From Coriaria nepalensis (taxonomy: Eukaryota > Streptophyta > Magnoliopsida > Cucurbitales > Coriariaceae), in NCBI GenBank assembly GCA_027186245.1, contig CP114482.1:24881209-24945208 (forward strand): a stretch of DNA of 64,000 nucleotides. The letters are read 5' to 3'. The position numbers were made by a program, and so were the translations under genes. Within the stretch, counting starts at the first letter, position 1. Every line of letters begins with the position of its first letter. Below the pieces are notes generated by a model. It did not search any database and had not been told where the DNA came from. It saw nothing but the letters and a program-made list of their open reading frames with translations. This document shows, piece after piece, positions 27,140 through 39,530 of the stretch.

Positions 27140-28760
27140 TTGCTTTCAAATGATTTGATGACTACAAGAAACTCAATGACATGATTTTAAGGCTAAAAAG
27201 ATGCAAAGTCGCCGTCAATGGTTGAATTGGAAGTTCTGAACGAAAGTCGTGTTTGAAGTGCGAAAAAGTAGAATTCTTTCGACTTACTTTTAATTGATTT
27301 AATGACTAGAGAAGACTCAATGACATGATTTTAAGGCTAAACAAACGCATAATTGCCTTCAATAGATCAATTGCATGTTTTCGACAAAAGTTGTGTTTGA
27401 AATGCGAAAATAGAATTTGTTTGAATTGATTTCGTATGATTTATTGACTAATAGTGGCTCAATGACCTGATTTTAAGGCGATACAAATGCATAGTTGCCT
27501 TCAAAAGATACATTGCAAATTACGCACGAAAGTCGGGGTTGAAGTGCGAAAATAGATTTCGTTCGAATTGCTTTGAAGTGATTTAATTACTACAAGAGAC
27601 TCAATGACATGATTTGAAGGCTAAACAATGGGTAATTTACTTGAATAGTTCAATCACAAGTCATGCACAAAGTCTCGTTTAAAGGGCGAAAATAGAATTC
27701 GTTCGAATTGCTTTCAAATGATTTGATGACTACAAGAAACTCAATGACATGATTTTAAGGCTAAAAAGATGCATAGTTGCCGTCAATGGTTGAATTGGAT
27801 GTTCTGAACGAAAGTCGTGTTTGAAGTGCGAAAGAGTAGAATTCTTTCGACTTACTTTTAATTGATTTAATGATTAGAGAAGACTCAATGACATGATTTT
27901 AAGGCTAAACAAACGCATAATTGCCTTCAATAGATCAATTGCATGTTTTCGACAAAAGCTGTGTTTGAAATGCGAAAATAGAATTTGTTTGAATTGATTT
28001 CGTATGATTTATTGACTAATAGTGGCTCAATGACCTTATTTTAAGGCTATACAAATGCATAGTTGCCTTCAAAAGATACATTGCAAATTATGCACAAAAG
28101 TCGTGGTTGAAGTGCGAAAATAGATTTCGTTCGAATTGCTTTGAAGTGATTTAATTACTACAAGAGACTCAATGACATGATTTGAAGGCTAAACAATGGG
28201 TAATTTACTTGAATAGATCAATCACAAGTCATGCACAAAGTCTCGTTTAAAGGGCGAAAATAGAATTCTTTCGACTTACTTTTAATTGATTTAATGATTA
28301 GAGAAGACTCAATGACATGATTTTAAGGCTAAACAAACGCATAATTGCTTTCAATAGATCAATTGCATGTTTTCGACAAAAGCTGTGTTTGAAATGCGAA
28401 AATAGAATTTGTTTGAATTGATTTCGTATGATTTATTGACTAATAGTGGCTCAATGACCTGATTTTAAGGCTATACAAATGCATAGTTGCCTTCAAAAGA
28501 TACATTGCAAATTATGCACGAAAGTCGTGGTTGAAGTGCGAAAATAGATTTCGTTCGAATTGCTTTGAAGTGATTTAATTACTACAAGAGACTCAATGAC
28601 ATGATTTGAAGGCTAAACAATGGGTAATTTACTTGAATAGATCAATCACAAGTCATGCACAAAGTCTCGTTTAAAGGGCGAAAATCGAATTCGTTCGAAT
28701 TGCTTTCAAATGATTTGATGACTACAAGAAACTCAATGACATGATTTTAAGGCTAAAAAG
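27140..28760 (+). repeat. 1,560-bp super-repeat, copy 4
   Basis: It repeats copy 3 at +1,560 bp until about 28,760. There the expected GATGCAAAGTCGCC is replaced by GATGCATAGTTGCC, which ends the series. The last ~500 bp of this copy are also the start of the next duplication (28,263-31,102), so the two amplifications overlap. Confidence 0.9.
27839..28262 (+). repeat. Three-monomer unit lacking D, fourth of four
   Basis: C-to-A junction at 28,263. No later unit in the window shows this junction, so it marks the right limit of the 1,560-bp amplification. Confidence 0.94.
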
Positions 28761-31102
28761 ATGCATAGTTGCCGTCAATGGTTGAATTGGAAGTTCTGAA
28801 CGAAAGTCGTGTTTGAAGTGCGAAAGAGTAGAATTCTTTCGACTTACTTTTAATTGATTTAATGATTAGAGAAGACTCAATGACATGATTTTAAGGCTAA
28901 ACAAACGCATAATTGCCTTCAATAGATCAATTGCATGTTTTCGACAAAAGCTTTGTTTGAAATGCGAAAATAGAATTTGTTTGAATTGATTTCGTATGAT
29001 TTATTGACTAATAGTGGCTCAATGACCTGATTTTAAGGCTATACAAATGCATAGTTGCCTTCAAAAGATACATTGCAAATTATGCACGAAAGTCGTGGTT
29101 GAAGTGCGAAAATAGATTTCGTTCGAATTGCTTTGAAATGATTTAATTACTACAAGAGACTCAATGACATGATTTGAAGGCTAAACAATGGGTAATTTAC
29201 TTGAAAAGATCAATAACAAGTCATGCACAAAGTCTCGTTTAAAGAGCGAAAATAGAATTCGTTCGAATTGCTTTCAAATGATTTGATGACTACAAGAGAC
29301 TCAATGACATGATTGCAAGGCTAAAAAGATGCATAGTTGTCTTCAATGGTTGAATTGGATGTTCTGAACAAAATTCGTGTTTGTAGTGCGAAAAAATAGA
29401 ATTTTTTCGACTTACTTTTAATCGATTTAGTGACAGAGAAGACTCAATAATATGATTTTAAGGCTAAACAAACGCATAATTGCCTTCAATAGATCAATTG
29501 CGTGTTTTGCACAAAAGTTGTGTTTGAAATGCGAAAATAGAATTTGTTTGAATTGATTTCGTATGATTTATTGACTAAAAGTGGCTCAATGACCTGATTT
29601 TAAGGCGATACAAATGCATAGTTGCCTTCAAAAGATACATTGCAAATTACGCACGAAAGTCAGGGTTGAAGTGCGAAAATAGATTTCGTTCGAATTGCTT
29701 TGAAGTGATTTAATTACTACAAGAGACTCAATGACATGATTTGAAGGCTAAACAATGGGTAATTTACTTGAATAGATCAATCGCAAGTTGTGCACAAAAG
29801 TCTCGTTTAAAGAGCGAAAATAGAATACGTTCGAATTGCTTTCAAATGATTTGATGACTACAAGAAACTCAATGACATGATTTTAAGGCTAAAAAGATGC
29901 AAAGTCGCCGTCAATGGTTGAATTGGAAGTTCTGAACGAAAGTCATGTTTGAAGTGCGAAAAAGTAGAATTCTTTCGACTTACTTTTAATTGATTTAATG
30001 ACTAGAGAAGACTCAATGACATGATTTTAAGGCTAAACAAACGCATAATTGCCTTCAATAGATCAATTGCATGTTTTCGACAAAAGTTGTGTTTGAAATG
30101 CGAAAATAGAATTTGTTTGAATTGATTTCGTATGATTTGTTGACTAATAGCGGCTCAATGACCTGATTTTAAGGCTATACAAATGCATAATTGCCTTCAA
30201 AAGATACATTGCAAATTATGCACGAAAGTCGTGGTTGATGTGCGAAAATAGATTTCGTTCGAATTGCTTTGAAGTGATTTAATTACTACAAGAGACTCAA
30301 TGAAATGATTTGAAGGCTAAACAATGGGTAATTTACTTGAATATATCAATCACAAGTCATGCACAAAGTCTCGTTTAAAGGGCGAAAATAGAATTCGTTC
30401 GAATTGCTTTCAAATGATTTGATGACTACAAGAAACTCAATGACATGATTTTAAGGCTAAAAAGATGCATAGTTGCCGTCAATGGTTGAATTGGAAGTTC
30501 TGAACGAAAGTCGTGTTTGAAGTGCGAAAGAGTAGAATTCTTTCGACTTACTTTTAATTGATTTAATGATTAGAGAAGACTCAATGACATGATTTTAAGG
30601 CTAAACAAACGCATAATTGCCTTCAATAGATCAATTGCATGTTTTCGACAAAAGCTGTGTTTGAAATGCGAAAATAGAATTTGTTTGAATTGATTTCGTA
30701 TGATTTATTGACTAATAGTGGCTCAATGACCTGATTTTAAGGCTATACAAATGCATAGTTGCCTTCAAAAGATACATTGCAAATTATGGACGAAAGTCGT
30801 GGTTGAAGTGCGAAAATAGATTTCGTTCGAATTGCTTTGAAGTGATTTAATTACTACAAGAGACTCAAGGACATGATTTGAAGGCTAAACAATGGGTAAT
30901 TTACTTGAATAGATCAATCACAAGTCATGCACAAAGTCTCGTTTAACGGGCGAAAATAGAATTCGTTCGAATTGCTTTCAAATGATTTGATGACTACAAG
31001 AAACTCAATGACATGATTTTAAGGCTAAAAAGATGCATAGTTGCCGTCAATGGTTGAATTGGAAGTTCTGAACGAAAGTCGTGTTTGAAGTGCGAAAGAG
31101 TA
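28263..31102 (+). repeat. 2,840-bp block, copy 1 (five HOR units; offset 4,545 bp)
   Basis: Markers recur at +4,545 bp: GACAAAAGCTTTG (28,951 and 33,496), TTTAGTGACAGAGAAG (tgacag at 29,431 and 33,976), and TAATAGCGGCTC (30,151 and 34,696). A starts agree throughout. Private differences noticed are AAATTCGTG near 29,372 and TTATGGACG near 30,789, both normal in copy 2 (AAAGTCGTG, TTATGCACG). Confidence 0.9.
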
Positions 31103-32239
31103 GAATTCTTCCGACTTAATTTTAATTGATTTAATGATTACAGAAGACTCAATGACATGATTTTAAGGCTAAACAAACGCATAATTGCCTTCAATAGATC
31201 AATTGCATGTTTTCGACAAAAGTTGTGTTTGAAATGCGGAAATGGAATTCGTTTGAATTGATTTCGTATGATTTACCGACTAAAAGTGACTCAATGACAT
31301 GATTTTAAGGCTATACAAATGCATAGTTGCCTTCAAAAGATCCATTGCAAATTATGCATGAAAGTCGATGTTGAAGTGCGAAAATAGATTTCGTTCGAAT
31401 TGCGTTGAAGTGATTTAATTACTAGAAGAGACTCAATGACATGTTTTCAAGGCTAAATTATGGGTAATTTACTTGAATAGATCAATCGCAAGTTGTGCAC
31501 AAAAGTTTCGTTTAAAGAGCGAAAATAGAATACGTTCGAATTGCTTTCAAATGATTTGATGACTACAAGAAACTCAATGACATGATTTTAAGGCTAAAAA
31601 GATGCAAAGTCGCCGTCAATGGTTGAATTGGAAGTTCTGAACGAAAGTCGTGTTTGAAGTGCGAAAAAGTAGAATTCTTTCGACTTACTTTTAATTGATT
31701 TAATGACTAGAGAAGACTCAATGACATGATTTTAAGGCTAAACAAACGCATAATTGCCTTCAATAGATCAATTGCATGTTTTCGACAAAAGTTGTGTTTG
31801 AAATGCGAAAATAGAATTTGTTTGAATTGATTTCGTATGATTTATTGACTAATAGTGGCTCAATGACCTGATTTTAAGGCGATACAAATGCATAGTTGCC
31901 TTCAAAAGATACATTGCAAATTACGCACGAAAGTCGGGGTTGAAGTGCGAAAATAGATTTCGTTCGAATTGCTTTGAAGTGATTTAATTACTACAAGAGA
32001 CTCAATGACATGATTTGAAGGCTAAACAATGGGTAATTTACTTGAATAGTTCAATCACAAGTCATGCACAAAGTCTCGTTTAAAGGGCGAAAATAGAATT
32101 CGTTCGAATTGCTTTCAAATGATTTGATGACTACAAGAAACTCAATGACATGATTTTAAGGCTAAAAAGATGCATAGTTGCCGTCAATGGTTGAATTGGA
32201 AGTTCTGAACGAAAGTCGTGTTTGAAGTGCGAAAGAGTA
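31103..32239 (+). repeat. Two-unit segment matching 22,022-23,158
   Basis: This is the partner of the 22.0-kb segment. It lies between the two copies of the 2,840-bp block (28,263-31,102 and 32,808-35,647) together with one more HOR unit (32,240-32,807), so it interrupts an otherwise tandem duplication with sequence typical of the left edge of the core. Confidence 0.83.
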
Positions 32240-32807
32240 GAATTCTTTCGACTTACTTTTAATTGATTTAATGATTAGAGAAGACTCAATGACATGATTT
32301 TAAGGCTAAACAAACGCATAATTGCCTTCAATAGATCAATTGCATGTTTTCGACAAAAGCTGTGTTTGAAATGCGAAAATAGAATTTGTTTGAATTGATT
32401 TCGTATGATTTATTGACTAATAGTGGCTCAATGACCTTATTTTAAGGCTATACAAATGCATAGTTGCCTTCAAAAGATACATTGCAAATTATGCACGAAA
32501 GTCGTGGTTGAAGTGCGAAAATAGATTTCGTTCGAATTGCTTTGAAGTGATTTAATTACTACAAGAGACTCAATGACATGATTTGAAGGCTAAACAATGG
32601 GTAATTTACTTGAATAGATCAATCACAAGTCATGCACAAAGTCTCGTTTAAAGGGCGAAAATAGAATTCGTTCGAATTGCTTTCAAATGATTTGATGACT
32701 ACAAGAAACTCAATGACATGATTTTAAGGCTAAAAAGATGCATAGTTGCCATCAATGGTTGAATTGGAAGTTCTGAACGAAAGTCGTGTTTGAAGTGCGA
32801 AAGAGTA

Positions 32808-35647
32808 GAATTCTTTCGACTTACTTTTAATTGATTTAATGATTAGAGAAGACTCAATGACATGATTTTAAGGCTAAACAAACGCATAATTGCTTTCAAT
32901 AGATCAATTGCATGTTTTCGACAAAAGCTGTGTTTGAAATGCGAAAATAGAATTTGTTTGAATTGATTTCGTATGATTTATTGACTAATAGTGGCTCAAT
33001 GACCTGATTTTAAGGCTATACAAATGCATAGTTGCCTTCAAAAGATACATTGCAAATTATGCACGAAAGTCGTGGTTGAAGTGCGAAAATAGATTTCGTT
33101 CGAATTGCTTTGAAGTGATTTAATTACTACAAGAGACTCAATGACATGATTTGAAGGCTAAACAATGGGTAATTTACTTGAATAGATCAATCACAAGTCA
33201 TGCACAAAGTCTCGTTTAAAGGGCGAAAATCGAATTCGTTCGAATTGCTTTCAAATGATTTGATGACTACAAGAAACTCAATGACATGATTTTAAGGCTA
33301 AAAAGATGCATAGTTGCCGTCAATGGTTGAATTGGAAGTTCTGAACGAAAGTCGTGTTTGAAGTGCGAAAGAGTAGAATTCTTTCGACTTACTTTTAATT
33401 GATTTAATGATTAGAGAAGACTCAATGACATGATTTTAAGGCTAAACAAATGCATAATTGCCTTCAATAGATCAATTGCATGTTTTCGACAAAAGCTTTG
33501 TTTGAAATGCGAAAATAGAATTTGTTTGAATTGATTTCGTATGATTTATTGACTAATAGTGGCTCAATGACCTGATTTTAAGGCTATACAAATGCATAGT
33601 TGCCTTCAAAAGATACATTGCAAATTATGCACGAAAGTCGTGGTTGAAGTGCGAAAATAGATTTCGTTCGAATTGCTTTGAAATGATTTAATTACTACAA
33701 GAGACTCAATGACATGATTTGAAGGCTAAACAATGGGTAATTTACTTGAAAAGATCAATAACAAGTCATGCACAAAGTCTCGTTTAAAGAGCGAAAATAG
33801 AATTCGTTCGAATTGCTTTCAAATGATTTGATGACTACAAGAGACTCAATGACATGATTGCAAGGCTAAAAAGATGCATAGTTGTCTTCAATGGTTGAAT
33901 TGGATGTTCTGAACAAAAGTCGTGTTTGTAGTGCGAAAAAATAGAATTTTTTCGACTTACTTTTAATCGATTTAGTGACAGAGAAGACTCAATAATATGA
34001 TTTTAAGGCTAAACAAACGCATAATTGCCTTCAATAGATCAATTGCGTGTTTTGCACAAAAGTTGTGTTTGAAATGCGAAAATAGAATTTGTTTGAATTG
34101 ATTTCGTATGATTTATTGACTAAAAGTGGCTCAATGACCTGATTTTAAGGCGATACAAATGCATAGTTGCCTTCAAAAGATACATTGCAAATTACGCACG
34201 AAAGTCAGGGTTGAAGTGCGAAAATAGATTTCGTTCGAATTGCTTTGAAGTGATTTAATTACTACAAGAGACTCAATGACATGATTTGAAGGCTAAACAA
34301 TGGGTAATTTACTTGAATAGATCAATCGCAAGTTGTGCACAAAAGTCTCGTTTAAAGAGCGAAAATAGAATACGTTCGAATTGCTTTCAAATGATTTGAT
34401 GACTACAAGAAACTCAATGACATGATTTTAAGGCTAAAAAGATGCAAAGTCGCCGTCAATGGTTGAATTGGAAGTTCTGAACGAAAGTCATGTTTGAAGT
34501 GCGAAAAAGTAGAATTCTTTCGACTTACTTTTAATTGATTTAATGACTAGAGAAGACTCAATGACATGATTTTAAGGCTAAACAAACGCATAATTGCCTT
34601 CAATAGATCAATTGCATGTTTTCGACAAAAGTTGTGTTTGAAATGCGAAAATAGAATTTGTTTGAATTGATTTCGTATGATTTGTTGACTAATAGCGGCT
34701 CAATGACCTGATTTTAAGGCTATACAAATGCATAATTGCCTTCAAAAGATACATTGCAAATTATGCACGAAAGTCGTGGTTGATGTGCGAAAATAGATTT
34801 CGTTCGAATTGCTTTGAAGTGATTTAATTACTACAAGAGACTCAATGAAATGATTTGAAGGCTAAACAATGGGTAATTTACTTGAATATATCAATCACAA
34901 GTCATGCACAAAGTCTCGTTTAAAGGGCGAAAATAGAATTCGTTCGAATTGCTTTCAAATGATTTGATGACTACAAGAAACTCAATGACATGATTTTAAG
35001 GCTAAAAAGATGCATAGTTGCCGTCAATGGTTGAATTGGAAGTTCTGAACGAAAGTCGTGTTTGAAGTGCGAAAGAGTAGAATTCTTTCGACTTACTTTT
35101 AATTGATTTAATGATTAGAGAAGACTCAATGACATGATTTTAAGGCTAAACAAACGCATAATTGCCTTCAATAGATCAATTGCATGTTTTCGACAAAAGC
35201 TGTGTTTGAAATGCGAAAATAGAATTTGTTTGAATTGATTTCGTATGATTTATTGACTAATAGTGGCTCAATGACCTGATTTTAAGGCTATACAAATGCA
35301 TAGTTGCCTTCAAAAGATACATTGCAAATTATGCACGAAAGTCGTGGTTGAAGTGCGAAAATAGATTTCGTTCGAATTGCTTTGAAGTGATTTAATTACT
35401 ACAAGAGACTCAAGGACATGATTTGAAGGCTAAACAATGGGTAATTTACTTGAATAGATCAATCACAAGTCATGCACAAAGTCTCGTTTAACGGGCGAAA
35501 ATAGAATTCGTTCGAATTGCTTTCAAATGATTTGATGACTACAAGAAACTCAATGACATGATTTTAAGGCTAAAAAGATGCATAGTTGCCGTCAATGGTT
35601 GAATTGGAAGTTCTGAACGAAAGTCGTGTTTGAAGTGCGAAAGAGTA
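32808..35647 (+). repeat. 2,840-bp block, copy 2 (offset 4,545 bp)
   Basis: It matches 28,263-31,102 almost base for base. Upstream, the equivalent of the D-less junction is absent: a complete D monomer (with TTGCCATCAATGG) precedes 32,808. Its last two units (from about 34,510) also belong to the next, overlapping duplication with 41.3-44.2 kb. Confidence 0.9.
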
Positions 35648-37345
35648 GAATTCTTTCGACTTACTTTTAATTGATTTAATGATTAGAGAAGACTCAATGA
35701 CATGATTTTAAGGCTAAACAAACGCATAATTGCCTTCAATAGATCAATTGCATGTTTTCGACAAAAGCTATGTTTGAAATGCGAAAATAGAATTTGTTTG
35801 AATTGATTTCGTATGATTTATTGACTAATAGTGGCTCAATGACCTGATTTTATGGCTATACAAATGCATAGTTGCCTTCAAAAGATACATTGCAAATTAT
35901 GCACGAAAGTCGTGGTTGAAGTGCGAAAATAGATTTCGTTCGAATTGCTTTGAAGTGATTTAATTACTACAAGAGACTCAATGACATGATTTGAAGGCTA
36001 AACAATGGGTAATTTACTTGAATAGATCAATCACAAGTCATGCACAAAGTCTCGTTTAAAGGGCGAAAATAGAATTCGTTCGAATTGCTTTCAAATGATT
36101 TGATGACTACAAGAGACTCAATGACATGATTTTAAGGCTAAAAAGATGCATAGTTGCCGTCAATGGTTGAATTGGAAGTTCTGAACGAAAATCGTGTTTG
36201 AAGTGCGAAAGAGTAGAATTCTTTCGACTTACTTTTAATTGATTTAATGACAAGAGAAGACTCAATGACATGATTTTAAGGCTAAACAAACGCATAATTG
36301 CCTTCAATAGATCAATTGCATGTTTTCGACAAAAGCTATGTTTGAAATGCGAAAATAGAATTTGTTTGAATTGATTTCGTATGATTTATTGACTAATAGT
36401 GGCTCAATGACCTGATTTTATGGCTATACAAATGCATAGTTGCCTTCAAAAGATACATTGCAAATTATGCACGAAAGTCGTGGTTGAAGTGCGAAAATAG
36501 ATTTCGTTCGAATTGCTTTGAAGTGATTTAATTACTACAAGAGACTCAATGACATGATTTGAAGGCTAAACAATGGGTAATTTACTTGAATAGATCAATC
36601 ACAAGTCATGCACAAAGTCTCGTTTAAAGGGCGAAAATAGAATTCGTTCGAATTGCTTTCAAATGATTTGATGACTACAAGAGACTCAATGACATGATTT
36701 TAAGGCTAAAAAGATGCATAGTTGCCGTCAATGGTTGAATTGGAAGTTCTGAACGAAAATCGTGTTTGAAGTGCGAAAGAGTAGAATTCTTTCGACTTAC
36801 TTTTAATTGATTTAATGACAAGAGAAGACTCAATGACATGATTTTAAGGCTAAACAAACGCATAATTGCCTTCAATAGATCAATTGCATGTTTTCGACAA
36901 AAGTTGTGTTTGAAATGCGAAAATAGAATTTGTTTGAATTGATTTCGTATGATTTATTGACTAATAGTGGCTCAATGACCTGATTTTAAGGCTATACAAA
37001 TGCATAGTTGCCTTCAAAAGATACATTGCAAATTATGCACGAAAGTCGTGGTTGAAGTGCGAAAATAGATTTCGTTCGAGTTGCTTTGAAGTGATTTAAT
37101 TACTCCAAGAGACTCAATGACATGATTTGAAGGCTAAACAATGGGTAATTTACTTGAAAAGATCAATCACAAGTCATGCACAAAGGTCTCGTTTAAAGAG
37201 CGAAAATAGAATTCGTTTGAATTGCTTTCAAATGATTTGATGACTACAAGAAACTCAATGACATGATTTTAAGGCTAAAAAGATGCATAGTTGCCGTCAA
37301 TGGTTGAATTGGAAGTTCTGAACGAAAGTCGTGTTTGAAGTGCGA
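34510..37345 (+). repeat. 2,836-bp block, copy 1 (five HOR units; offset 6,818 bp)
   Basis: Markers recur at +6,818 bp: TAATAGCGGCTC (34,696 and 41,514), CTCAAGGACATGATTTG (35,413 and 42,231), GTTTAACGGGCG (35,488 and 42,306), the paired GAACGAAAATCGTG units, and TACTCCAAGAG (37,101 and 43,919). The edges are set by AAAAAGTAG/AAAGAGTAG differences at both ends. Confidence 0.88.
35648..36783 (+). repeat. Adjacent near-identical 568-bp HOR units
   Basis: Units 35,648-36,215 and 36,216-36,783 share GACAAAAGCTATG, GATTTTATGGCTATAC and GAACGAAAATCGTG. The second has TTTAATGACAAGAG instead of TTTAATGATTAGAG in A. The same pair is seen at 42,466-43,601. A 66-codon minus-strand frame repeats at 36,107 and 36,675 (and at 42,925 and 43,493) as a by-product. 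Confidence 0.85.
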
Positions 37346-37920
37346 AAGAGTAGAATTCTTTCGACTTACTTTTAATTGATTTAATGATTAGAGAAGACTC
37401 AATGACATGATTTTAAGGCTAAACAAACGCATAATTGCCTTCAATAGATCAATTGCATGTTTTCGACAAAAGCTATGTTTGAAATGCGAAAATAGAATTT
37501 GTTTGAATTGATTTCGTATGATTTATTGACTAATAGTGGCTCAATGACCTGATTTTATGGCTATACAAATGCATAGTTGCCTTCAAAAGATACATTGCAA
37601 ATTATGCACGAAAGTCGTGGTTGAAGTGCGAAAATAGATTTCGTTCGAATTGCTTTGAAGTGATTTAATTACTACAAGAGACTCAATGACATGATTTGAA
37701 GGCTAAACAATGGGTAATTTACTTGAATAGATCAATCACAAGTCATGCACAAAGTCTCGTTTAAAGGGCGAAAATAGAATTCGTTCGAATTGCTTTCAAA
37801 TGATTTGATGACTACAAGAAACTCAATGACATGATTTTAAGGCTAAAAAGATGCATAGTTGCCGTCAATGGTTGAATTGGAAGTTCTGAACGAAAGTCGT
37901 GTTTGAAGTGCGAAAGAGTA

Positions 37921-38062
37921 GAATTCTTTCGACTTACTTTTAATTGATTTAATGACTAGAGAAGACTCAATGACATGATTTTAAGGCTAAACAAACGCAT
38001 AATTGCCTTCAATAGATCAATTGCATGTTTTCGACAAAAGTTGTGTTTGAAATGCGAAAATA
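37921..38062 (+). repeat. Monomer type A (142 bp), reference copy
   Basis: It starts GAATTCTTTCGACTTAC and carries the shared core GACTCAATGACATGATTTT, then GGCTAAACAAACGCATAATT, then AGATCAATTGCATGTTTT, and ends in GAAATGCGAAAATA. The bases after GCATGTTTT are the best domain marker: GCACAAAAG on the left, CGACAAAAG in the core, and TCACAAGAG in many right-domain copies. The A type is closest to C in its middle part (GGCTAAACAA, then GATCAAT). Confidence 0.9.
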
Positions 38063-38204
38063 GAATTTGTTTGAATTGATTTCGTATGATTTGTTGACTA
38101 ATAGCGGCTCAATGACCTGATTTTAAGGCTATACAAATGCATAATTGCCTTCAAAAGATACATTGCAAATTATGCACGAAAGTCGTGGTTGATGTGCGAA
38201 AATA
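38063..38204 (+). repeat. Monomer type B (142 bp), reference copy
   Basis: It starts GAATTTGTTTGAATTGATTT and contains GGCTATACAAATGCATA. It then has TTGCAAATTATGCACGAAAG and ends GTGCGAAAATA. This copy carries the variants TTTGTTGACTAATAGCGGCT and GCATAATTGCC, which mark a small family of B monomers (also near 30,151, 34,696, 38,673, 40,946 and 41,514). The core box in B differs by domain: GTGACTCAATGACATG on the left, GTGGCTCAATGACCTG in the core, and often GTGGCTCAATGACCAG on the right. Confidence 0.9.
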
Positions 38205-38344
38205 GATTTCGTTCGAATTGCTTTGAAGTGATTTAATTACTACAAGAGACTCAATGAAATGATTTGAAGGCTAAACAATGGGTAATTTACTTGAATATAT
38301 CAATCACAAGTCATGCACAAAGTCTCGTTTAAAGGGCGAAAATA
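38205..38344 (+). repeat. Monomer type C (140 bp), reference copy
   Basis: It starts GATTTCGTTCGAATTGCTTT, carries the core box (here the variant CAATGAAATGATTTGAAGG), and then AACAATGGGTAATTTACTTG, which is unique to C. It ends GCGAAAATA. Left-domain C monomers read AATCGCAAGTTATGCACAAA, while core copies read AATCACAAGTCATGCACAAA. The C monomer is the shortest because of two missing bases in the middle and, in the core, one A lost after GCAC. Confidence 0.9.
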
Positions 38345-38488
38345 GAATTCGTTCGAATTGCTTTCAAATGATTTGATGACTACAAGAAACTCAATGACAT
38401 GATTTTAAGGCTAAAAAGATGCATAGTTGCCGTCAATGGTTGAATTGGAAGTTCTGAACGAAAGTCGTGTTTGAAGTGCGAAAGAGTA
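38345..38488 (+). repeat. Monomer type D (144 bp), reference copy
   Basis: It starts GAATTCGTTCGAATTGCTTT, carries GATGACTACAAG and the core box, then GGCTAAAAAGATGCATAGTT. The segment GGTTGAATTGGAAGTTCTGA is unique to D. It ends GTGCGAAAGAGTA (AAAAAATA on the left, AAAAAGTA on the right), two bases longer than A or B. D is the monomer lost most often: four core-domain units lack it entirely. Confidence 0.9.
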
Positions 38489-39530
38489 GAATTCTTTCGA
38501 CTTACTTTTAATTGATTTAATGACTAGAGAAGACTCAATGACATGATTTTAAGGCTAAACAAACGCATAATTGCCTTCAATAGATCAATTGCATGTTTTC
38601 GACAAAAGTTGTGTTTGAAATGCGAAAATAGAATTTGTTTGAATTGATTTCGTATGATTTGTTGACTAATAGCGGCTCAATGACCTGATTTTAAGGCTAT
38701 ACAAATGCATAATTGCCTTCAAAAGATACATTGCAAATTATGCACGAAAGTCGTGGTTGATGTGCGAAAATAGATTTCGTTCGAATTGCTTTGAAGTGAT
38801 TTAATTACTACAAGAGACTCAATGAAATGATTTGAAGGCTAAACAATGGGTAATTTACTTGAATATATCAATCACAAGTCATGCACAAAGTCTCGTTTAA
38901 AGGGCGAAAATAGAATTCGTTCGAATTGCTTTCAAATGATTTGATGACTACAAGAAACTCAATGACATGATTTTAAGGCTAAAAAGATGCATAGTTGCCG
39001 TCAATGGTTGAATTGGAAGTTCTGAACGAAAGTCGTGTTTGAAGTGCGAAAGAGTAGAATTCTTTCGACTTACTTTTAATTGATTTAATGATTAGAGAAG
39101 ACTCAATGACATGATTTTAAGGCTAAACAAACGCATAATTGCCTTCAATAGATCAATTGCATGTTTTCGACAAAAGCTGTGTTTGAAATGCGAAAATAGA
39201 ATTTGTTTGAATTGATTTCGTATGATTTATTGACTAATAGTGGCTCAATGACCTGATTTTAAGGCTATACAAATGCATAGTTGCCTTCAAAAGATACATT
39301 GCAAATTATGCACGAAAGTCGTGGTTGAAGTGCGAAAATAGATTTCGTTCGAATTGCTTTGAAGTGATTTAATTACTACAAGAGACTCAAGGACATGATT
39401 TGAAGGCTAAACAATGGGTAATTTACTTGAATAGATCAATCACAAGTCATGCACAAAGTCTCGTTTAAAGGGCGAAAATAGAATTCGTTCGAATTGCTTT
39501 CAAATGATTTGATGACTACAAGAAACTCAA

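Larger units (their letters stand above)
37921..38488 (+). repeat. Representative 568-bp HOR unit (A-B-C-D)
   Basis: This core-domain unit is used here as the reference. It begins at the EcoRI-containing A start (GAATTC) and ends with D just before the next GAATTC at 38,489. Monomer boundaries are placed at the GAATTC, GAATTTG, GATTTCG and GAATTCG blocks, each of which follows a TGCGAAAATA-like tail. The lengths 142+142+140+144 add up to 568. Left-domain units are 569 bp because their C monomer reads CACAAAAGTC where the core reads CACAAAGTC. The choice of start is a convention; the true phase of any function is unknown. Confidence 0.93.
36690..39520 (+). repeat. 2,841-bp tandem duplication, copy 1
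   Basis: Markers recur at +2,841 bp: TACTCCAAGAG (37,101 and 39,942), CAAAGGTCTCG, and TAATAGCGGCTC at 38,105 and 38,673 (again at 40,946 and 41,514). The period is five units plus one base, from the extra G in CAAAGGTCTCG. Confidence 0.87.

Noticed and set aside
23159..28262. Four independent losses of monomer D
   Set aside because: All four junctions are identical and lie exactly 1,560 bp apart within a duplicated cassette, so one event followed by amplification is the simpler reading.
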